A stretch of DNA of 64,000 nucleotides from Lytechinus variegatus (GCF_018143015.1 NC_054741.1:53459048-53523047); one strand, 5' to 3'. Positions 50,225 to 62,611 are shown, counted from the first letter of the stretch. The notes: a model not told the origin generated them from the sequence alone. Translations and numbers: made by a program.

Positions 50225-50957
50225 AATAATTACGTCCAGATTTAGACCTGAGTTTACAACCACACTTTGATTACTGCTCTATAGTATGGTTCAATGCAGG
50301 GAAAGTTTTACTTAAAGAATTAAGTGTTCTTCAAAATCGAGCACTGCGTATGGTCTTAAGAGTTGATTATAGATACAGTTCCAATCTTTTGTATTCTACT
50401 CTGAACATTGATAAGTTAGAATTGCGATGGAAAAAACAGGCAGTTTCCTTTATATTTAAATTACTTCATGGACTACTTCCATCTTTCTTGTGCTCCAAAA
50501 TAAGCATCAAGAAAAGTAATTATTCTCTTCGAAATTACCAGTGTAGGATTAATCTCGAAAAACCCAAAACTAATTTTATAAGGGACGGTGCTCTCTATGT
50601 AGGTATTCAATTATTTAATTCCTTACCAAATAATACCCGGCAACTGGATCAGTTCTCTTTATTTATGAAATCAGTTAATTCCATCGACTTCTAACTCATC
50701 TGCGGGGGGGGGGGGGGCTAGAGAATTTCTATGATTTCTCTTCGCACTGCGGTTTTATGTAGTTTTACTTATTGTTTTTCATTTTAATTATGTATGTCTT
50801 ATATTATGTGTTACTGTAATATTTAAAATATTTTTCGTATTGTCTCACTTTTACATGTTTTTTAATGTTCACGGACTTGCTGAAAAGCAGTCTGTTATGA
50901 CTGAATGTAAGTTTTACCGTGATTAAATAAATACAATACAATACAATACAATACATA
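50225..50957 (+). mobile_element. 5'-truncated LINE: end of ORF2 plus 3' tail
   Basis: The frame before and across 50350-50694 carries the usual C-terminal end of a CR1/L2/jockey-type ORF2: LQNRALRMVLRVDYRYSS, then LFNSLPNNTRQLDQF. A 3' UTR follows, ending in an AATAC repeat tail at 50930-50957, which is how these LINEs end. The rest of the element is missing by 5' truncation. Confidence 0.75.
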
Positions 50958-53715
50958 CATGCGTATATAGCGCATTTTCTTCGATATTTTGCGTTACATT
51001 GTGTTTTATTCACTTTCATGTTATTGTATTAATAAATGATTTCACAGTTTGTATATTTATGATTTTATTCATAATTGTAAAGCACATAGAGGGCTACAAA
51101 AAATTACGGTGTTGACTTACCGCCAACCTGTAATCATATATACATGTATGTCCACATCAGAGAAGTGCTAAACAGCACCTGTTTGGTTTCGGTCTAACAC
51201 CAGATAGGTTTTATAAAACACCAATTAGTATCAAAACAGTATCGCTTTGATTCCAAACTAGTGCTAGTGTTGTTTCAATACTTCTCTGGTTTGGACAAAA
51301 TTTAGGCCTATATATTCCGGGCTGGTGTTAAATTAACATTAATTACTGTGTGGATGTGTATTCAATTAGATAATTAAATTCTGTGTGACCCTGTGAAGAG
51401 TCACACAATCCTTTACATTTAATTTCCTTACTTTGTATTTTAAGGAGTATAAACGAGAATCTAACACAAATTAAGATTGAAATCGAATTATCATAGCTTA
51501 AAATTTCCTGATCATCATTTTTATATGTGTATTTGTCTTTCTTATTCTTTTGATATAATTCCTAATATTGGGAATTTAGAGCACATCAGAACAAAACGTA
51601 TTTAAAAAAGGAGAAGAAAAAAAACATGAAAGGGAAATTAATTATCAAGTTGAAACAAAAGTTTCGGAAATTTCATTATAGATTTTTCTTTCCATACTTA
51701 TTTGGCGTTCTGAAAAGACCATATCATGCAGCAGCCATATTGTTATCCAAGTCAGAAATCCAGCCGGCGATTTTTTAAAAATATTTAAGCCGCCCGAAGA
51801 GTGAGTTTAAATTATATAAGCTATTAATTTATGTGGTGTTGTGACCTTAATTCGCGCGTTACCTAATTTTGCACACGGTGGAATATCTCTTTATCTAATT
51901 AATATCTTGAAAAACTGATACCACCTGCAGGAAAAGTGACCCGGAATTACTCAGTATGGTAATTTTCTTGAAGGTAATGTCTAAAATTGTGAAAATATTG
52001 GCAAAACATCGGCGAATTTTGTTAACTTTGGCGTCCGCTCCGAGAAAATCTGATCTTCTCGACACGCACACTCGTCGATTGCCATAGAATTTTGAGATCG
52101 CGATCCGAGCAAAACCCTTGACCTACTTTATAATTTCGTTAAGCGAATTTGACTTTGGGATCTTGGCTTCGTCTGGTATTTATGATTTTGATTAATTTTG
52201 TGTGAACTGTGATTTTTTTTTTGATTGAGTATCAACTTCATGATAATTTTTAAAAATGTGCGCAAATTATGCTCACCCCTCATAGATATGGATATGAGTG
52301 CAAAACTTTGTGTCATGTGTGATAAGTGTTTTTGAATTGACCGCAATTTGATATATTACATAAAGCAACATAGAGGGAATTGCAAAGAATTTTTCTATCA
52401 TGTTGCAAGTGTTGCATTGCAGGTAGCATTTTTAAGGAAAGAGAGGCCACAATTCCAGCTGAATTTGTAACGCATACTCGAAGATACATATTATTTCATT
52501 GATGTAAAACGAAATGATTAGCGATCAATCTAGTCTTCCCTTGTTATGCACATCTTTTACCCAAAAAGTTAGGGTTAGGGTTGGCTCTAGACCAAAAGCT
52601 TCGATCTATGTTATTTTAGTTGTTCCACTGAACTCAGATGATGTTTAAAAACTACTCGAAACAGACGGCTGTCAGCTCCATCGGATTGGCTGTCGCAAAA
52701 GGAAATCTTTCCCAAAACCGGACCACCGGTTTTACGGCCATGACAAATCAATCCGGCTTTATGCAAAATTCTACATGTATACATTCAGTATACAGTATAT
52801 ATTTATGTAGTTGAAGGAAGTGTTTTGTTATCAGAAAATGAATTATGTTGAGTTGAAATAAAAAGAAAACTATGTTTGGTTGGAACAGATAAAGCCATCC
52901 TTTTTCATATAAGTTCATAATAGACACAAAAATTGTCAGAATTAAAAACACCTATTAAAAAAAGCCGTGTCAGTTTTTGTCGATTTATCATTGAATATTG
53001 AAATACTGGCACAGTGTTTTGACTTAAATCTTGCAGCATTGAATTGCTTTAATTGGTGGAATATTAGTTGAAGTAGATCACTACAGTTGAAAACAAAGGA
53101 AACAGGAGGCTGGTTATTTTGATTTGATATAATCACTCAATATTTTAATGTTTGTTAACCTCATCTTCATCCATAGATCTCAAGATTGAATGTTTACACC
53201 TGTTTATTAGCATCGATGTTCATTAAGTTATCAACATCGACGCAAAATAAGTAACAAATCTCATATGGATTTTATAGTTCTGAAAATGACTGTTTATTAA
53301 ATCGATAAACGACTGTCATCAATTTGAAAAGCCTTTCTGAGATTTTGTTTAGTTGTCTTTATTATGTAAATTCAAGTGAATACAATGATTATACAATATC
53401 ATTATTTTACGAGTAATATGATGCAAATATAATAGGCACAATTTTCCAATATTAATAAATGACTTTATCAAAACACATACTTATATATATGTATAGTAAG
53501 TTAGTAAACTTACCATCACTATTAAATATTTTTATATTAAATCTTCTATTTTTTAAACTATGGAACCCATGTTAATTTTGTACTATTCTGTACTGGATAA
53601 ATAAATGAGAAGTAAAGAAGACACACAGTAGTACGATACTAGAAGTAACATGGTACTCCTTCCAATGATTCTAACTCGTTGATCCGTTACAATGATAATG
53701 CAAGCAAGGTGTTTC

Positions 53716-54226
53716 AAGGGGAATGAAACCTTTGGAACAAGTAGGCGTGTGACGTAAAAGAAAACTCAAAGAATAAGAACAAAGTTTGAGAAAAATCGGA
53801 CAAATAATGAAAAAGTTATGAGCATTTGAATATTGCAATCACTTATGCTATTGAGATCCATCAAAATATCTCTTTATGTTTTTTCGTTTTGCGATACAAA
53901 TTCCGATCCATCATGTATCCTCTAAAAATCTGTATTACATGCCCTCCTCTAGAAAGAACCCATAATCTGCTGATAGATGTGATAAAAGAGGCAATTTTAG
54001 TGAAATATATTCTAAAGTAATGGGGAGGGTTGTTCACAAGTGACATCACACATCTTTGTCGCATTGTCAATTTGAGGATCTCCATAACATAGGTGATCTC
54101 AATATTCAGATGTTCATAACTTTCTCATTATTTTTCCCATTTTTCTCAATCTTTCGTTGATCTGTTTCTTTGATTTTTCTGTTTTCACACAAGCTATCTT
54201 GAATCAAATGTTTCATTCTCCTTTAA
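53716..54226. mobile_element. MITE with GGGGAATGAAAC ends
   Basis: Left end aaggggaatgaaaccttt and right end aaatgtttcattctccttta are inverted, with a second matched block (gcgtgtg / cacacaagc) further in. The right end abuts TTTAATTAA, suggesting a TTAA target, as in piggyBac-like MITEs. Confidence 0.6.
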
Positions 54227-54769
54227 TTAAAGCTAGCGGGCTACTTTGTGTTGTAGAATATAAATCACAACAATAAACAATGTATTCCTGATAAAGCTGA
54301 CCTTTGAACGTAGCTAACCTTCTCAGGAACGGGAAAATTTAACAATTCAATTATTGAATATATATATGTCTTTTAAGATGGCGCTTTTCCTTTTTATAAC
54401 ACGTTCGGTTGAAGTAAATAACATCTAATAATGCCCTATAAAGAACATGCAAATATCAGCTAAGAAATAAAGCGATTCTGGACTTGGTTCATTTGCAGTT
54501 GAATGCCCTGTTTCCTTTTTAATACTACAGATAAATGTATTTTTATTGAATAGAATCATTTTAGCAATAAATAAACACATGTCAAGAGTCATTAGAAATT
54601 ATGAACATAATCAGCATACAAATAGCATAAAAATCATGCGATGTTCTCCTCAACACACCAGCCAAACATGATTCTCATTTAAAAAGCAAGTTAAAAGTAA
54701 ATGTTTCTAGTCTAATTCTTCTTTCCACACTGCTCCTGAAATACTGCCTGATTCAATTATTTTTTCTGC

Positions 54770-54775
54770 TTTATT
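54770..54775 (-). promoter_or_regulatory. Polyadenylation signal of gene A
   Basis: AATAAA on the minus strand (TTTATT on plus) lies only a few bases after the gene A stop codon, implying a very short 3' UTR. A second AATAAA lies at 54541-54546 and could be used instead. Confidence 0.5.
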
Positions 54776-54781
54776 ACATAA

Positions 54782-54897
54782 TCAAAGAACATAGAGGGGG
54801 ATTGAAAGAGTGGCAACCAAGGTGCAGATGTTGTAGGTAATCTTGGTTCCATGTCCTGTCGTTGATGCTGAAGTAGAAGCTTGTGTAGTGGCAAGTG
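54782..54897 (-). CDS. Gene A terminal exon: Thr/Ser stalk and hydrophobic tail
   Basis: The acceptor cttaaacag and phase 1 entry continue the frame of the last EGF exon. The residues read [16 protein letters not shown], then a hydrophobic run ([19 protein letters not shown]) that ends directly at TGA. A hydrophobic tail with no cytoplasmic residues after it is typical of a GPI-attachment signal. A tail anchor is the alternative. Confidence 0.72.
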
Positions 54898-57800
54898 CTG
54901 TTTAAGAAATATTAAAACTGTAAAGGTAAGAAAATTGCGTATTCTGATGTGAAAAATCTCATATCAGCATAAGCATGTAAAACAATATTCGTGATTGGTT
55001 TTATTTCATTACACTCTGCAATCTTTGGCATCTCAAGTCTAGTAATAAACAAAATACATCTCATTTAAGCGTCACAAGTTCCTGACTAAGATTCAAGTAA
55101 TAAATAAATGTAATCCACATGAATTTTATACGAGGTTGGCAAATAATTATAAGGAAGGAAGGGTCAAATCCTTTCCACATTTGATATTGAGCAACTGCTC
55201 TAATGACACTTCGATCAGAAAATTATGGATTTTTTTCAAACAAAAAGCCTCATGTTGTAATTTCGATTTAAATTGCATTGACATCTAATAAGAAAGTCTT
55301 CAATCATATTGAACTCGTCATGTTGTAACGATAGCTACATGTAGGTCTATTGACATGTAGATATTTCATCAAAAAATTACATGGCAGTGAATTATCATTC
55401 CAATGGAGTTGGGTCTTATGGAATAAAGATATCTTACATGTTTCACATAGGGTACCAGTGTATTCGGGAAGACAGGTGCAGGTGTACGCCTCACCACCAG
55501 TAATCCCATTGCAGGTTGCCCCGTTCTCGCAAGAGTTTTCCTCGCATGGACTGACAGCTACAGTTAAAATGTATAAAAATAAAAAGATATGTTCGAAATA
55601 ACAGCGTCATGATAGTATTGATTGAATGTTGACAGCCTTACCGCTATTCGAAATTGAAATGAATAAAATGGTAAAGCAATGGTAATTGTATGCACCGCTT
55701 AGAAACACTGTATTCAGCGATATATGAATCATTATCATTATTCTCATCATCATTATTATTATCATTGTTATTATTATTATCAACATTATTATTATCAAGA
55801 GCCCAGACCTCACAGACATGCAAAAAAAAGTGCACGATCAATCAAGAATTGAAATGACGCGAAGGACCTAAGACGGGAAAATTTATTTTGGTGGTGTCAT
55901 TTCGAAATGTCAGGACCCATCTTTTATCTCATCTGAAAAGCTAAAAACTTTACTCGAGCTCTGTGCAAGCTTCTAAAATCAAATTTATATTTTACTGACA
56001 TTAGGAGTCAGGGATCATTTATTCGAATGCATCTTTTCCATTTGTGTTCAATTCATATTTTGTTAAACGGTTTATTCTTTAACCATGCGAACGCTTTAAC
56101 GGGGATGCTATGCTAGAGATTGACTATAAACTTACCTGTTCCACATCGTGTGCCAGCATATCCCACGGGGCAGTTACATGTATACTCAGAATCCTGGTTA
56201 CTGCCAATACAAGTTCCTCCGTTCATGCAGGGGTTAGAACTACAGGCAACGACTTTTCAGAAGTGAGGAGAAGAAAATACTTCTGATCAATATATATTTT
56301 GAATTATTTTCAAACGGACTATCTTTATTCGAGTGAATCGCTTGGTATATATTTCTTGTTGACTAACTAGCACTTACTATATTATTGCCAGAAAAAAAAA
56401 GTCCTATTACCACTTTGGCTATAAACTGAATATCACTCTGATTATTATTTTTATTTATTTATTTATTATTTTATTATTAACAATATTATTATTCATTCAT
56501 TCATTTAATTCATCATTATTATTTTTTTTGTTGGGGGAGGCCTAATTTTCATTTTCAGTTATTCGATGTGACATTAGCCATATAAGCTCCACTCATATAT
56601 TAGGTATTTTGTTATTTGGCTAGAGGAAACGAAATTAGATATTTTAGTCGCTTATTTGGTTATAGACGAACTAAAGTCAGATTATGAGGCTACAATAGAC
56701 CAAGAGAGTATTCCTGTGTGTCGTAAAAAAAGACAGGCAAATTTAATTGATCATACTAATTGCATTCATAAATTTATTTCGTCATCTATAATCACAGAGT
56801 GAACTCTATTACGTTTTGGTTCAAAACATCGTTCTGTAGCCTTTTTCTAGAAAAATGATCGTGTCTGAAACTGAATAGACACTTTTAGCATTTTACTGGG
56901 TTACACGGCCAATTTGGCTTTTAAAAAAATCTTCTCCAACCCCCTGCATCCGCGTTTGATAAAAATAAAGTTATAAACGTCATTGATCATAAACTGCTGT
57001 CACATTACAGTACTATTCTACATTTTTTTTTATGAATATCAAAACGTTACATTTTTCTTCTTTTCTCCATTTCATATCCATCATTCAATAGTGATTTTCA
57101 ATGAGGATAATTCATTTAAGCTTATTTTGAATCTGATTTTGCTGAAAAGTAATATGTATGATATATCAAAATTCAGTCAGGATTAAAAATATTAATGAAA
57201 AATTTATCGTATATAAGTATACTATCATAGTAGAAGTTTTTCTTGCTATTTTCGAATTATAAAAAAGGCAATAACTTGATTACGTTGACCTCAATCCATT
57301 GGCCCGTATTCTTAAGTCGGGTTTAATTTAAGCTCTGGTATAAAGTTAAGGTTTAACTATGGATAATCAATTGTGACATAAATCTCTAACATTAGAGGTT
57401 CATTATATCAGCTCATTTGACTCTCAAATCATCCTTAATTGCATGGAAATGATGAACAAGATAAATGTTTTCACCATTAAAGAATAAGGAAAGAGCACAG
57501 TAAACATTAGAAACATACCATGTGACCAGATTTTCACACATCTGGCTTCCCGTAATTTTAGCACAGAGTTAGACCACGGTCTAAGTTAAACCCGAGCTCA
57601 TGATACGGGCCATAGACTTTTTTTCCAATTATATTTTATTTACCGTCTGCACATGTACGTCCCGTGTAGCCAGTTCCACTACATTCGCACAAGAACTCTG
57701 TGTTTTGATCTACATTCTGGCACACCCCTCCGTTTAAGCAAGGCGAGGAATCGCAGGGGAAAACTTCACATGCAAGGAAATAACATTTAGACGGGGTATA

Positions 57801-60094
57801 ATAATTTGGAAAAGAATTTTGACATGCAAAGAAGAACTGTGGCAGAATAAATTGTTTGTATTATCCTACTGCAACCAGACAACTGCGATTCTTCCAACGA
57901 CAATACTGCTACTGACCCCACCATGTTACTTTTACAAGTTTTACTGCTTTTCTACTACTACTACTACTACTTATGTGAAATAATGTTGAAATTTTATAAC
58001 GGTAATGAATTGTACCATAATCTGTTTATTCAATATTAACCTAATCTTATTTGAATAAATATCATAACCACATGAAAACATAACACACCCACACATTAGT
58101 ACATCTACCAATAAAATCCTTGTCATCAACTTTTCTGCAAAAAGCAGTGATGTTTTAATTGTAATTGTCATCATAGTCATCAGCACCAGCTACATTTTGT
58201 ATTTACATTTGTTGAATTATCTTACCCCTTAGTTCACAAAACCTCCCAGCTTGCCAAGGAGGACAGATACAATAGAAATTAAGCGAGTCTAACGCACCGC
58301 ATGTTCCTCCATTAAAGCAAGGGTTGGGGGTGCAAACATCCGCCTCTGTCATTTCTGTCGATATAAACCAAAATTGTTTTGGGAAATGCTAATTCTGCCG
58401 TGTTTTTTTCTAGTGCTAAAATAGCGTTAGGTATATTTTGTTGCTGGAGGCTGTGACATTTTGATTAACCCTATTGGGTCAATTGGATTTGACCACAGAC
58501 ATGTGTTCATATCATGACATTGTGTCGGAAATGAATGTCAACAATGGGCGCTCAGGTTTTGGTCCCTACTAGACCCCGTCAAAATACCCCCTTGTTCTAT
58601 ATAATATTTTTAACCCCAAGTATAGCCCATGACCAGAGTATGTTAATATGATAATCTGGGTGTAAATTACAGAAATAACTATAAAAGCTAACGGGCTAGG
58701 CGGTCGGAAAGGGGGCAACTGACAACCCGCCCACCCCTCGAAAATGCATCTGGTTCGTTATGATTAACCACATGGAGCCCCTGAAGTGAACTTGATATGA
58801 AATGTAAACTTGACATGAAATATAATAGGTATACGTAAAAAATTAGAAGCATAATAAGTTTGCGTATGATTTACAAATACTCTCCCTCTTTCCGTATTAA
58901 AGTTCCCTAAATGTTTGTTTCCAAGGCTTACAGCCTGTAACGAAACTCCTTATTGAATTCTTTAGCCCCTGCCAGACTGGAAAGATGAGCTCCCCCCGGG
59001 GGGGGGGGTCTACTGTGTATGTATTTTTGATGATTCTGTCGACAATAACTGCTGAAGAGATTTATCAATGATGAAAAAAGAAGTGTTATGACGATAAACA
59101 ACTATATTCTTCATCATCACCAGCCCATTACCTTGAATGTCACATGTAGTACCGGCGTAGCCAGGCGCACAGGAACAGACAAATTCTGATTCTTGATTCA
59201 CATCTTCACACGTCCCACCATTTTGACATGGATTGGAGTCACAAGGAAACTCTAAGATGAATATGTGAAGAAAAAAGAATGACAGTTTTGAAATTTACAT
59301 TTCACTAAAACAATGGAAGCATGACATTTATTCGTGTAGACTAGAAGAACAAAAAAATCTAATAGTTTGCGAACGATAAACCTTTTTTTCAATTGAATTC
59401 CGATTTGTAGACTATTTTCGGCCAGTTTCTCAATATTTAAAATCTGTATTCATGACAACCTGAACTATCAAATCCAAAGGAGTCTACCCTTAACAGTCAA
59501 TATCGAACACGAAATCTATTGTATTTTGTTTGTTAAATTACCATGTAAACGTCAAATTTGCCAAATATCTGTAGCTAAAATGACTGTATTATAAATGAAT
59601 ACGAGTATTATCATAATCACGGTCATCACATACGATTCAAAGTAATATGCAAAAATGGTCTAGAAATATTTTTCTAATCGTACTTAAAGAGCTATGACTA
59701 CATAAGTCTCGACATTAACATAATGATTTAGATAACACCACATCATTATTTTTTTTAAAAAAGCCTGCCTACGCAACATAATCATAATCAAAATCAAATA
59801 TCGTTATTATATCGGAAACTATTTTCCACTAAGATGATAACAGGTTGGTGGTATAAATCACCAAGATCAAAATAATAAATTGTCCTCAGCGTGATCATCA
59901 CCTTTATCAATCTTCTTTACCACAGTCATTATTCTTACCAAGGTAATGACAAGTTGGTCCAGCGTATGGAGGTATGCAGTTACACATGAAGCTCCCACCT
60001 GATAGTTCGCATGTACCACCAGCTAGGCACGGATTCGGATTGCAGGCATTAGAAACTGATAAATAATATATGCATATTATTATCATTAATAGTA

Positions 60095-60126
<32 letters not shown>

Positions 60127-60210
60127 CGTAGTCGTAGCAACAGAAGTAGTTGTAAAAAAGTAGTAACAGTATATATTATACATGTAGTAATAGTAGTAGT
60201 AGTAGTAATA

Positions 60211-60241
<31 letters not shown>

Positions 60242-60480
60242 CAGCAGCAGCAATAGTAGTAGTAGCAGTAGTATTAGTATTAGTAGTAGTAGCAGTAAAA
60301 GTAGTAGTGGGAGTAGTAGTAGTAGTAGTAGTAGTAATAGTAATAGTAGTAGGGTCACTGTAGAAGTCGAAGCAGCAGAAGAAGTAGTAAAAGAAGTAAA
60401 TAGTACATGTAGTAAAAGAAGTAGAAGTAATAGTAGTAGTAGTAGTAGTAGTAGAAGTAGTAGTAGAAGTAGTAGAAGTA

Positions 60481-60549
<69 letters not shown>

Positions 60550-62577
60550 ATAGTATAAAACACAGTAGATCCCTCCAGGGGGAGGGGGGGAGTTTCCGTG
60601 TATGTAATTTTGATGATTTTGTTGACAATAACTGGTGAAGAGATTTATCAATGATGAAAAAAGAGGTGTTATGACGATAAACAACTACATTCTTTATAGT
60701 ATAAATACATGGATATTAGCATTCACAAAATAGAGATACCCATTTTCTTCCTTACCTTGGACAAATGCTCACGACCATTTAAGGCATATAAGAAATTAAC
60801 TATTAAATCAATTCTTTATTCTTTGTTGATCTTCTTGCGTATTTGAGGGTGGGTATGGGTGAGGGTATTCTGTGTGTGCGAAAAAAGATCATGCTCGTGA
60901 CAAACACACTCTTAAAAGCATTGGTCAAAATCAACCAATGAATTGGTTAGAATCTATCAGAATTTTGTTTGATATTGATCATTTTTATCAGTCGGACATA
61001 TATTCAGCAAAATATTCGTTACTTTGACCAATATTTTTTAAGAGTGTTAACTTTATCTGTAAATTGATTTCCATTGTAATGCGATGAGCAAGAAATTCTT
61101 ATTTGACTAGCATGCATAAAAGGGAAACTAGTTCCTCCAGGGAAAGACTTCGAAAACACATCATCATCATCATCGTTTTCAACTTCATCATCACCAGCCC
61201 ATTACCTTGATTGTCACATGTAATACCGGCGTAACCAGGCGCACATGAACAGACAAACTCTGATTCTTGATTTACATCTTCACACGTCCCACCATTTTGA
61301 CATGGATTGGAGTCACAAGGAAACACTGAGATGAATATTAAAAGAAATAGAATGGCACTTTTGAAGTAACTTCTCATTTCAATAGAATAGTGTAAGTATG
61401 AAATTTATTCGTGTACACTAGAAGAAACCACGAATACATTAACCTTTTCACAAAAAATCTAATAGTTTGCAAACGATAAACCCTTTTTTCAATTGAATTC
61501 CGATTTGTAGACTATTTTCGGCCAGTTCTCATTATTTAAAATCTGTATTCATGACAACCTGAACTATCACATCCAAAGGAGTCTATCTTTAAGAGTAAAT
61601 ATCGAACACCAAGTCCATTGTATTTTGTTTGTTAAATTACCACGTAAACGTCAAATTTACTGTAGCAAATGACAAATATGTATTATTCAATTCAAATTTA
61701 TTTTCATTCTTCAAAATAATACAAATAAGTACAAGATAGATTGATTCAATTTGAATAATAGCATGAGCAAAATTCAATATTGAAAAAAAAGATGATATAC
61801 ATATTCGACAGTGATTGAAATATAAATTAACATACATGTCAAGTTTAAAGTTTATAGTTGAATACGAGTATTATCATCATAATTGCGGTCATCTCATACG
61901 ATTCAAAGTAATATGCAAGTTTGGTCTAGAAGTACTTTTCTAATCATAATTAAGAGCTACATCTGCAATGATTTAGATAACACCATTCATTACTTTGTAA
62001 CAAAAGACTGCCTACACTGTTAAAACACACCTGATTTTTACAGAAAAAGAGAAGATTTTGCAGAAAGCAATAACAGAATCATTCTGTAAATTCATAAAAC
62101 ATGAATTTTTTCTGCAATTTAACAGAACAGGTCTGTTTAAAAAGGAAAAAAGTGTGTTTTTTTAAAGGAAATTCATAAGGTTCCATACACCAACTACAAA
62201 TTTCCTGTAAGATTACGCAATCTGGTGAGATTATAGGTGTTCTCGAGACTCTGCTGCAGGAACTTCTTTTTATTTTAAGGATAAATTTTCTAACAGTGTA
62301 CGAATCATAATCAAAATCAAATATCGTTATCATATCGCAAACTCTTTCCACTAAGATAATGACAGGTTGGTGGTATAAATCACCAAGATCAAAATAATCA
62401 ATCGTCCTCAGCGTGATCATCACCTTTATCAATCTTCTTTACCACAGTCATTATTCTTACCAAGGTAATGACAAGTTGGTCCAGCGTATGGAGGTATGCA
62501 GTTACACATGAAGCTCCCACCTGATAGTTCGCATGTACCACCAGCTAAGCACGGATTCGGATTGCAGGCATTAGAAA
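54782..62577 (-). CDS. Gene A (3' part): EGF-repeat surface protein, nine exons visible
   Basis: Nine minus-strand exons are visible: eight EGF-like domains followed by a terminal exon. Every exon is bounded by AG acceptors and GT donors and every junction is phase 1, so the exons join in one frame. Each EGF has six cysteines in C-x(4)-C-x(5)-C order before the C-x-C and final Cys. The last exon adds a short Thr/Ser-rich stalk and a hydrophobic stretch running to the stop, which suits a GPI-anchor signal or a tail anchor. The N-terminus lies beyond base 64000. From genes B and C next door, which begin with a signal peptide and Reeler domain, I infer the same start here. Two of the EGF pairs are duplicates of each other. 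The family is extracellular; ligand and role are unknown. A Notch-like or fibropellin-like EGF protein without a Reeler domain is the main alternative. Confidence 0.85.
55438..55557 (-). CDS. Gene A EGF exon 8 (last EGF)
   Basis: 120 nt, phase 1-1. Acceptor aactgtag, donor gtaaga. EGF with [15 protein letters not shown] and end YTGTLCET. The ENGATC signature links it to the relic EGFs of gene C more than to gene B. It splices in frame to the terminal exon at 54782-54897. Confidence 0.87.
56136..56252 (-). CDS. Gene A EGF exon 7
   Basis: 117 nt, phase 1-1. Acceptor ctgaaaag, donor gtaagt. EGF with [16 protein letters not shown] and end [10 protein letters not shown]. Both O-glycosylation motifs are intact. 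Confidence 0.88.
56440..56535. repeat. ATT/ATTT-rich simple sequence
   Basis: Tracts of ATTT, ATT and ATTC. Intronic in gene A. Confidence 0.8.
57301..57611. mobile_element. MITE in gene A intron, GGCCCGTAT ends
   Basis: Inverted ends: ggcccgtattcttaag with a GGGTTTAA box at left, and TTAAACCC with catgatacgggcc at right. About 310 bp, no coding capacity. It lies directly upstream of the donor side of EGF exon 6. Confidence 0.65.
57644..57763 (-). CDS. Gene A EGF exon 6
   Basis: 120 nt, phase 1-1, donor gtaaat. EGF with [20 protein letters not shown] and end YTGRTCADG. It keeps the Cys-x-Ser-x-Pro-Cys O-glucose motif, but Val replaces Ser/Thr at the O-fucose position. Confidence 0.87.
58226..58345 (-). 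CDS. Gene A EGF exon 5
   Basis: 120 nt, phase 1-1. Acceptor aatgacag, donor gtaaga. EGF with [15 protein letters not shown] and end [11 protein letters not shown]. More divergent than its neighbours, so not part of the recent duplication. Confidence 0.85.
59132..59251 (-). CDS. Gene A EGF exon 4
   Basis: 120 nt, phase 1-1. Acceptor catcttag, donor gtaatg. EGF with [19 protein letters not shown] and end AGTTCDIQG. Differs from its duplicate at 61206 by Ile to Thr and Asn to Ile changes near the last Cys. Confidence 0.9.
59939..60055 (-). CDS. Gene A EGF exon 3
   Basis: 117 nt, phase 1-1, donor gtaaga. Paralogous copy of the exon at 62461-62577; the encoded residues I compared are the same ([25 protein letters not shown]). 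Part of the larger tandem duplication of this part of gene A. Confidence 0.88.
60087..60551. repeat. AGT/ACT trinucleotide microsatellite
   Basis: Long imperfect AGT array (ACT or CTA on the gene strand) with scattered AGA, AGC and AAT variants. It sits in a gene A intron immediately upstream of the acceptor of the exon at 59939-60055. The long poly-Thr, poly-Leu and poly-Ser frames here are artefacts of the repeat. Confidence 0.95.
60905..61048. mobile_element. Short TIR element with repeated ATTGGT/ACCAAT words
   Basis: Ends read ACACTCTTAAAA and TTTTTTAAGAGTGT. The interior repeats ATTGGT and ACCAAT in both orientations. Absent from the duplicated gene A copy 1. Target duplication not clear. 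Confidence 0.55.
61206..61325 (-). CDS. Gene A EGF exon 2
   Basis: 120 nt, phase 1-1. Acceptor atctcag, donor gtaatg. The EGF begins [14 protein letters not shown] and ends AGITCDNQG. Cys1-x-Ser-x-Pro-Cys2 and Cys2-x4-Thr-Cys3 are both present, matching the O-glucose and O-fucose consensus sites of Notch-type EGFs. Near-duplicate of the exon at 59132-59251. Confidence 0.9.
61683..61858 (-). mobile_element. 5'-truncated LINE 3' end
   Basis: Antisense end of a LINE-type tail (plus strand begins attcaattcaaatttatttt). It resembles the ends at 33285 and 27553 and interrupts copy 2 of the gene A duplication. Confidence 0.45.
62015..62298. mobile_element. Short TIR element with TA target duplication
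   Basis: Ends read CACTGTTAAAA and TTTTCTAACAGTG, flanked on both sides by TA. The sister copy of this intron near 59770 reads straight through (gcctacgcaac), which acts as an empty site. The interior is rich in short cagaaa/tttctg words. No coding capacity in 284 bp. Confidence 0.7.
62461..62577 (-). CDS. Gene A EGF exon 1 (in window)
   Basis: 117 nt, phase 1-1. Acceptor tttatcag, donor gtaaga. Encodes an EGF domain starting [15 protein letters not shown] and ending in [12 protein letters not shown]. It is nearly identical to the exon at 59939-60055. An ACT-type trinucleotide array lies just upstream of its acceptor. Confidence 0.88.
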
Positions 62578-62611
62578 CTGATAAATAATATATGCATATT
62601 ATTATTATTAT

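Larger units (their letters stand above)
48855..54769. other. Intergenic region between genes A and B
   Basis: It holds a LINE 3' fragment (50225-50957), a TIR element (53716-54226) and a degenerate word-rich stretch near 51130-51370. The remainder is AT-rich, and I see no exon with splice sites and a domain. The gene B promoter must lie at the left end, but I recognise no TATA box or Inr with confidence. Confidence 0.6.
58985..60575 (-). repeat. Duplicated two-EGF unit of gene A, copy 1
   Basis: This block matches 60580-62995 over both exons, the introns, the trailing trinucleotide array and the shared segment near 59040-59115. Copy 2 is longer because it carries extra insertions (60700-61100, 61683-61858, 62015-62298). 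Confidence 0.75.

Noticed and set aside
59907-60628. Long open frames of Thr, Leu, Tyr or Ser
   Set aside because: They are translations of the AGT/ACT microsatellite in several frames. Only the EGF exon inside this interval (59939-60055) is real coding.
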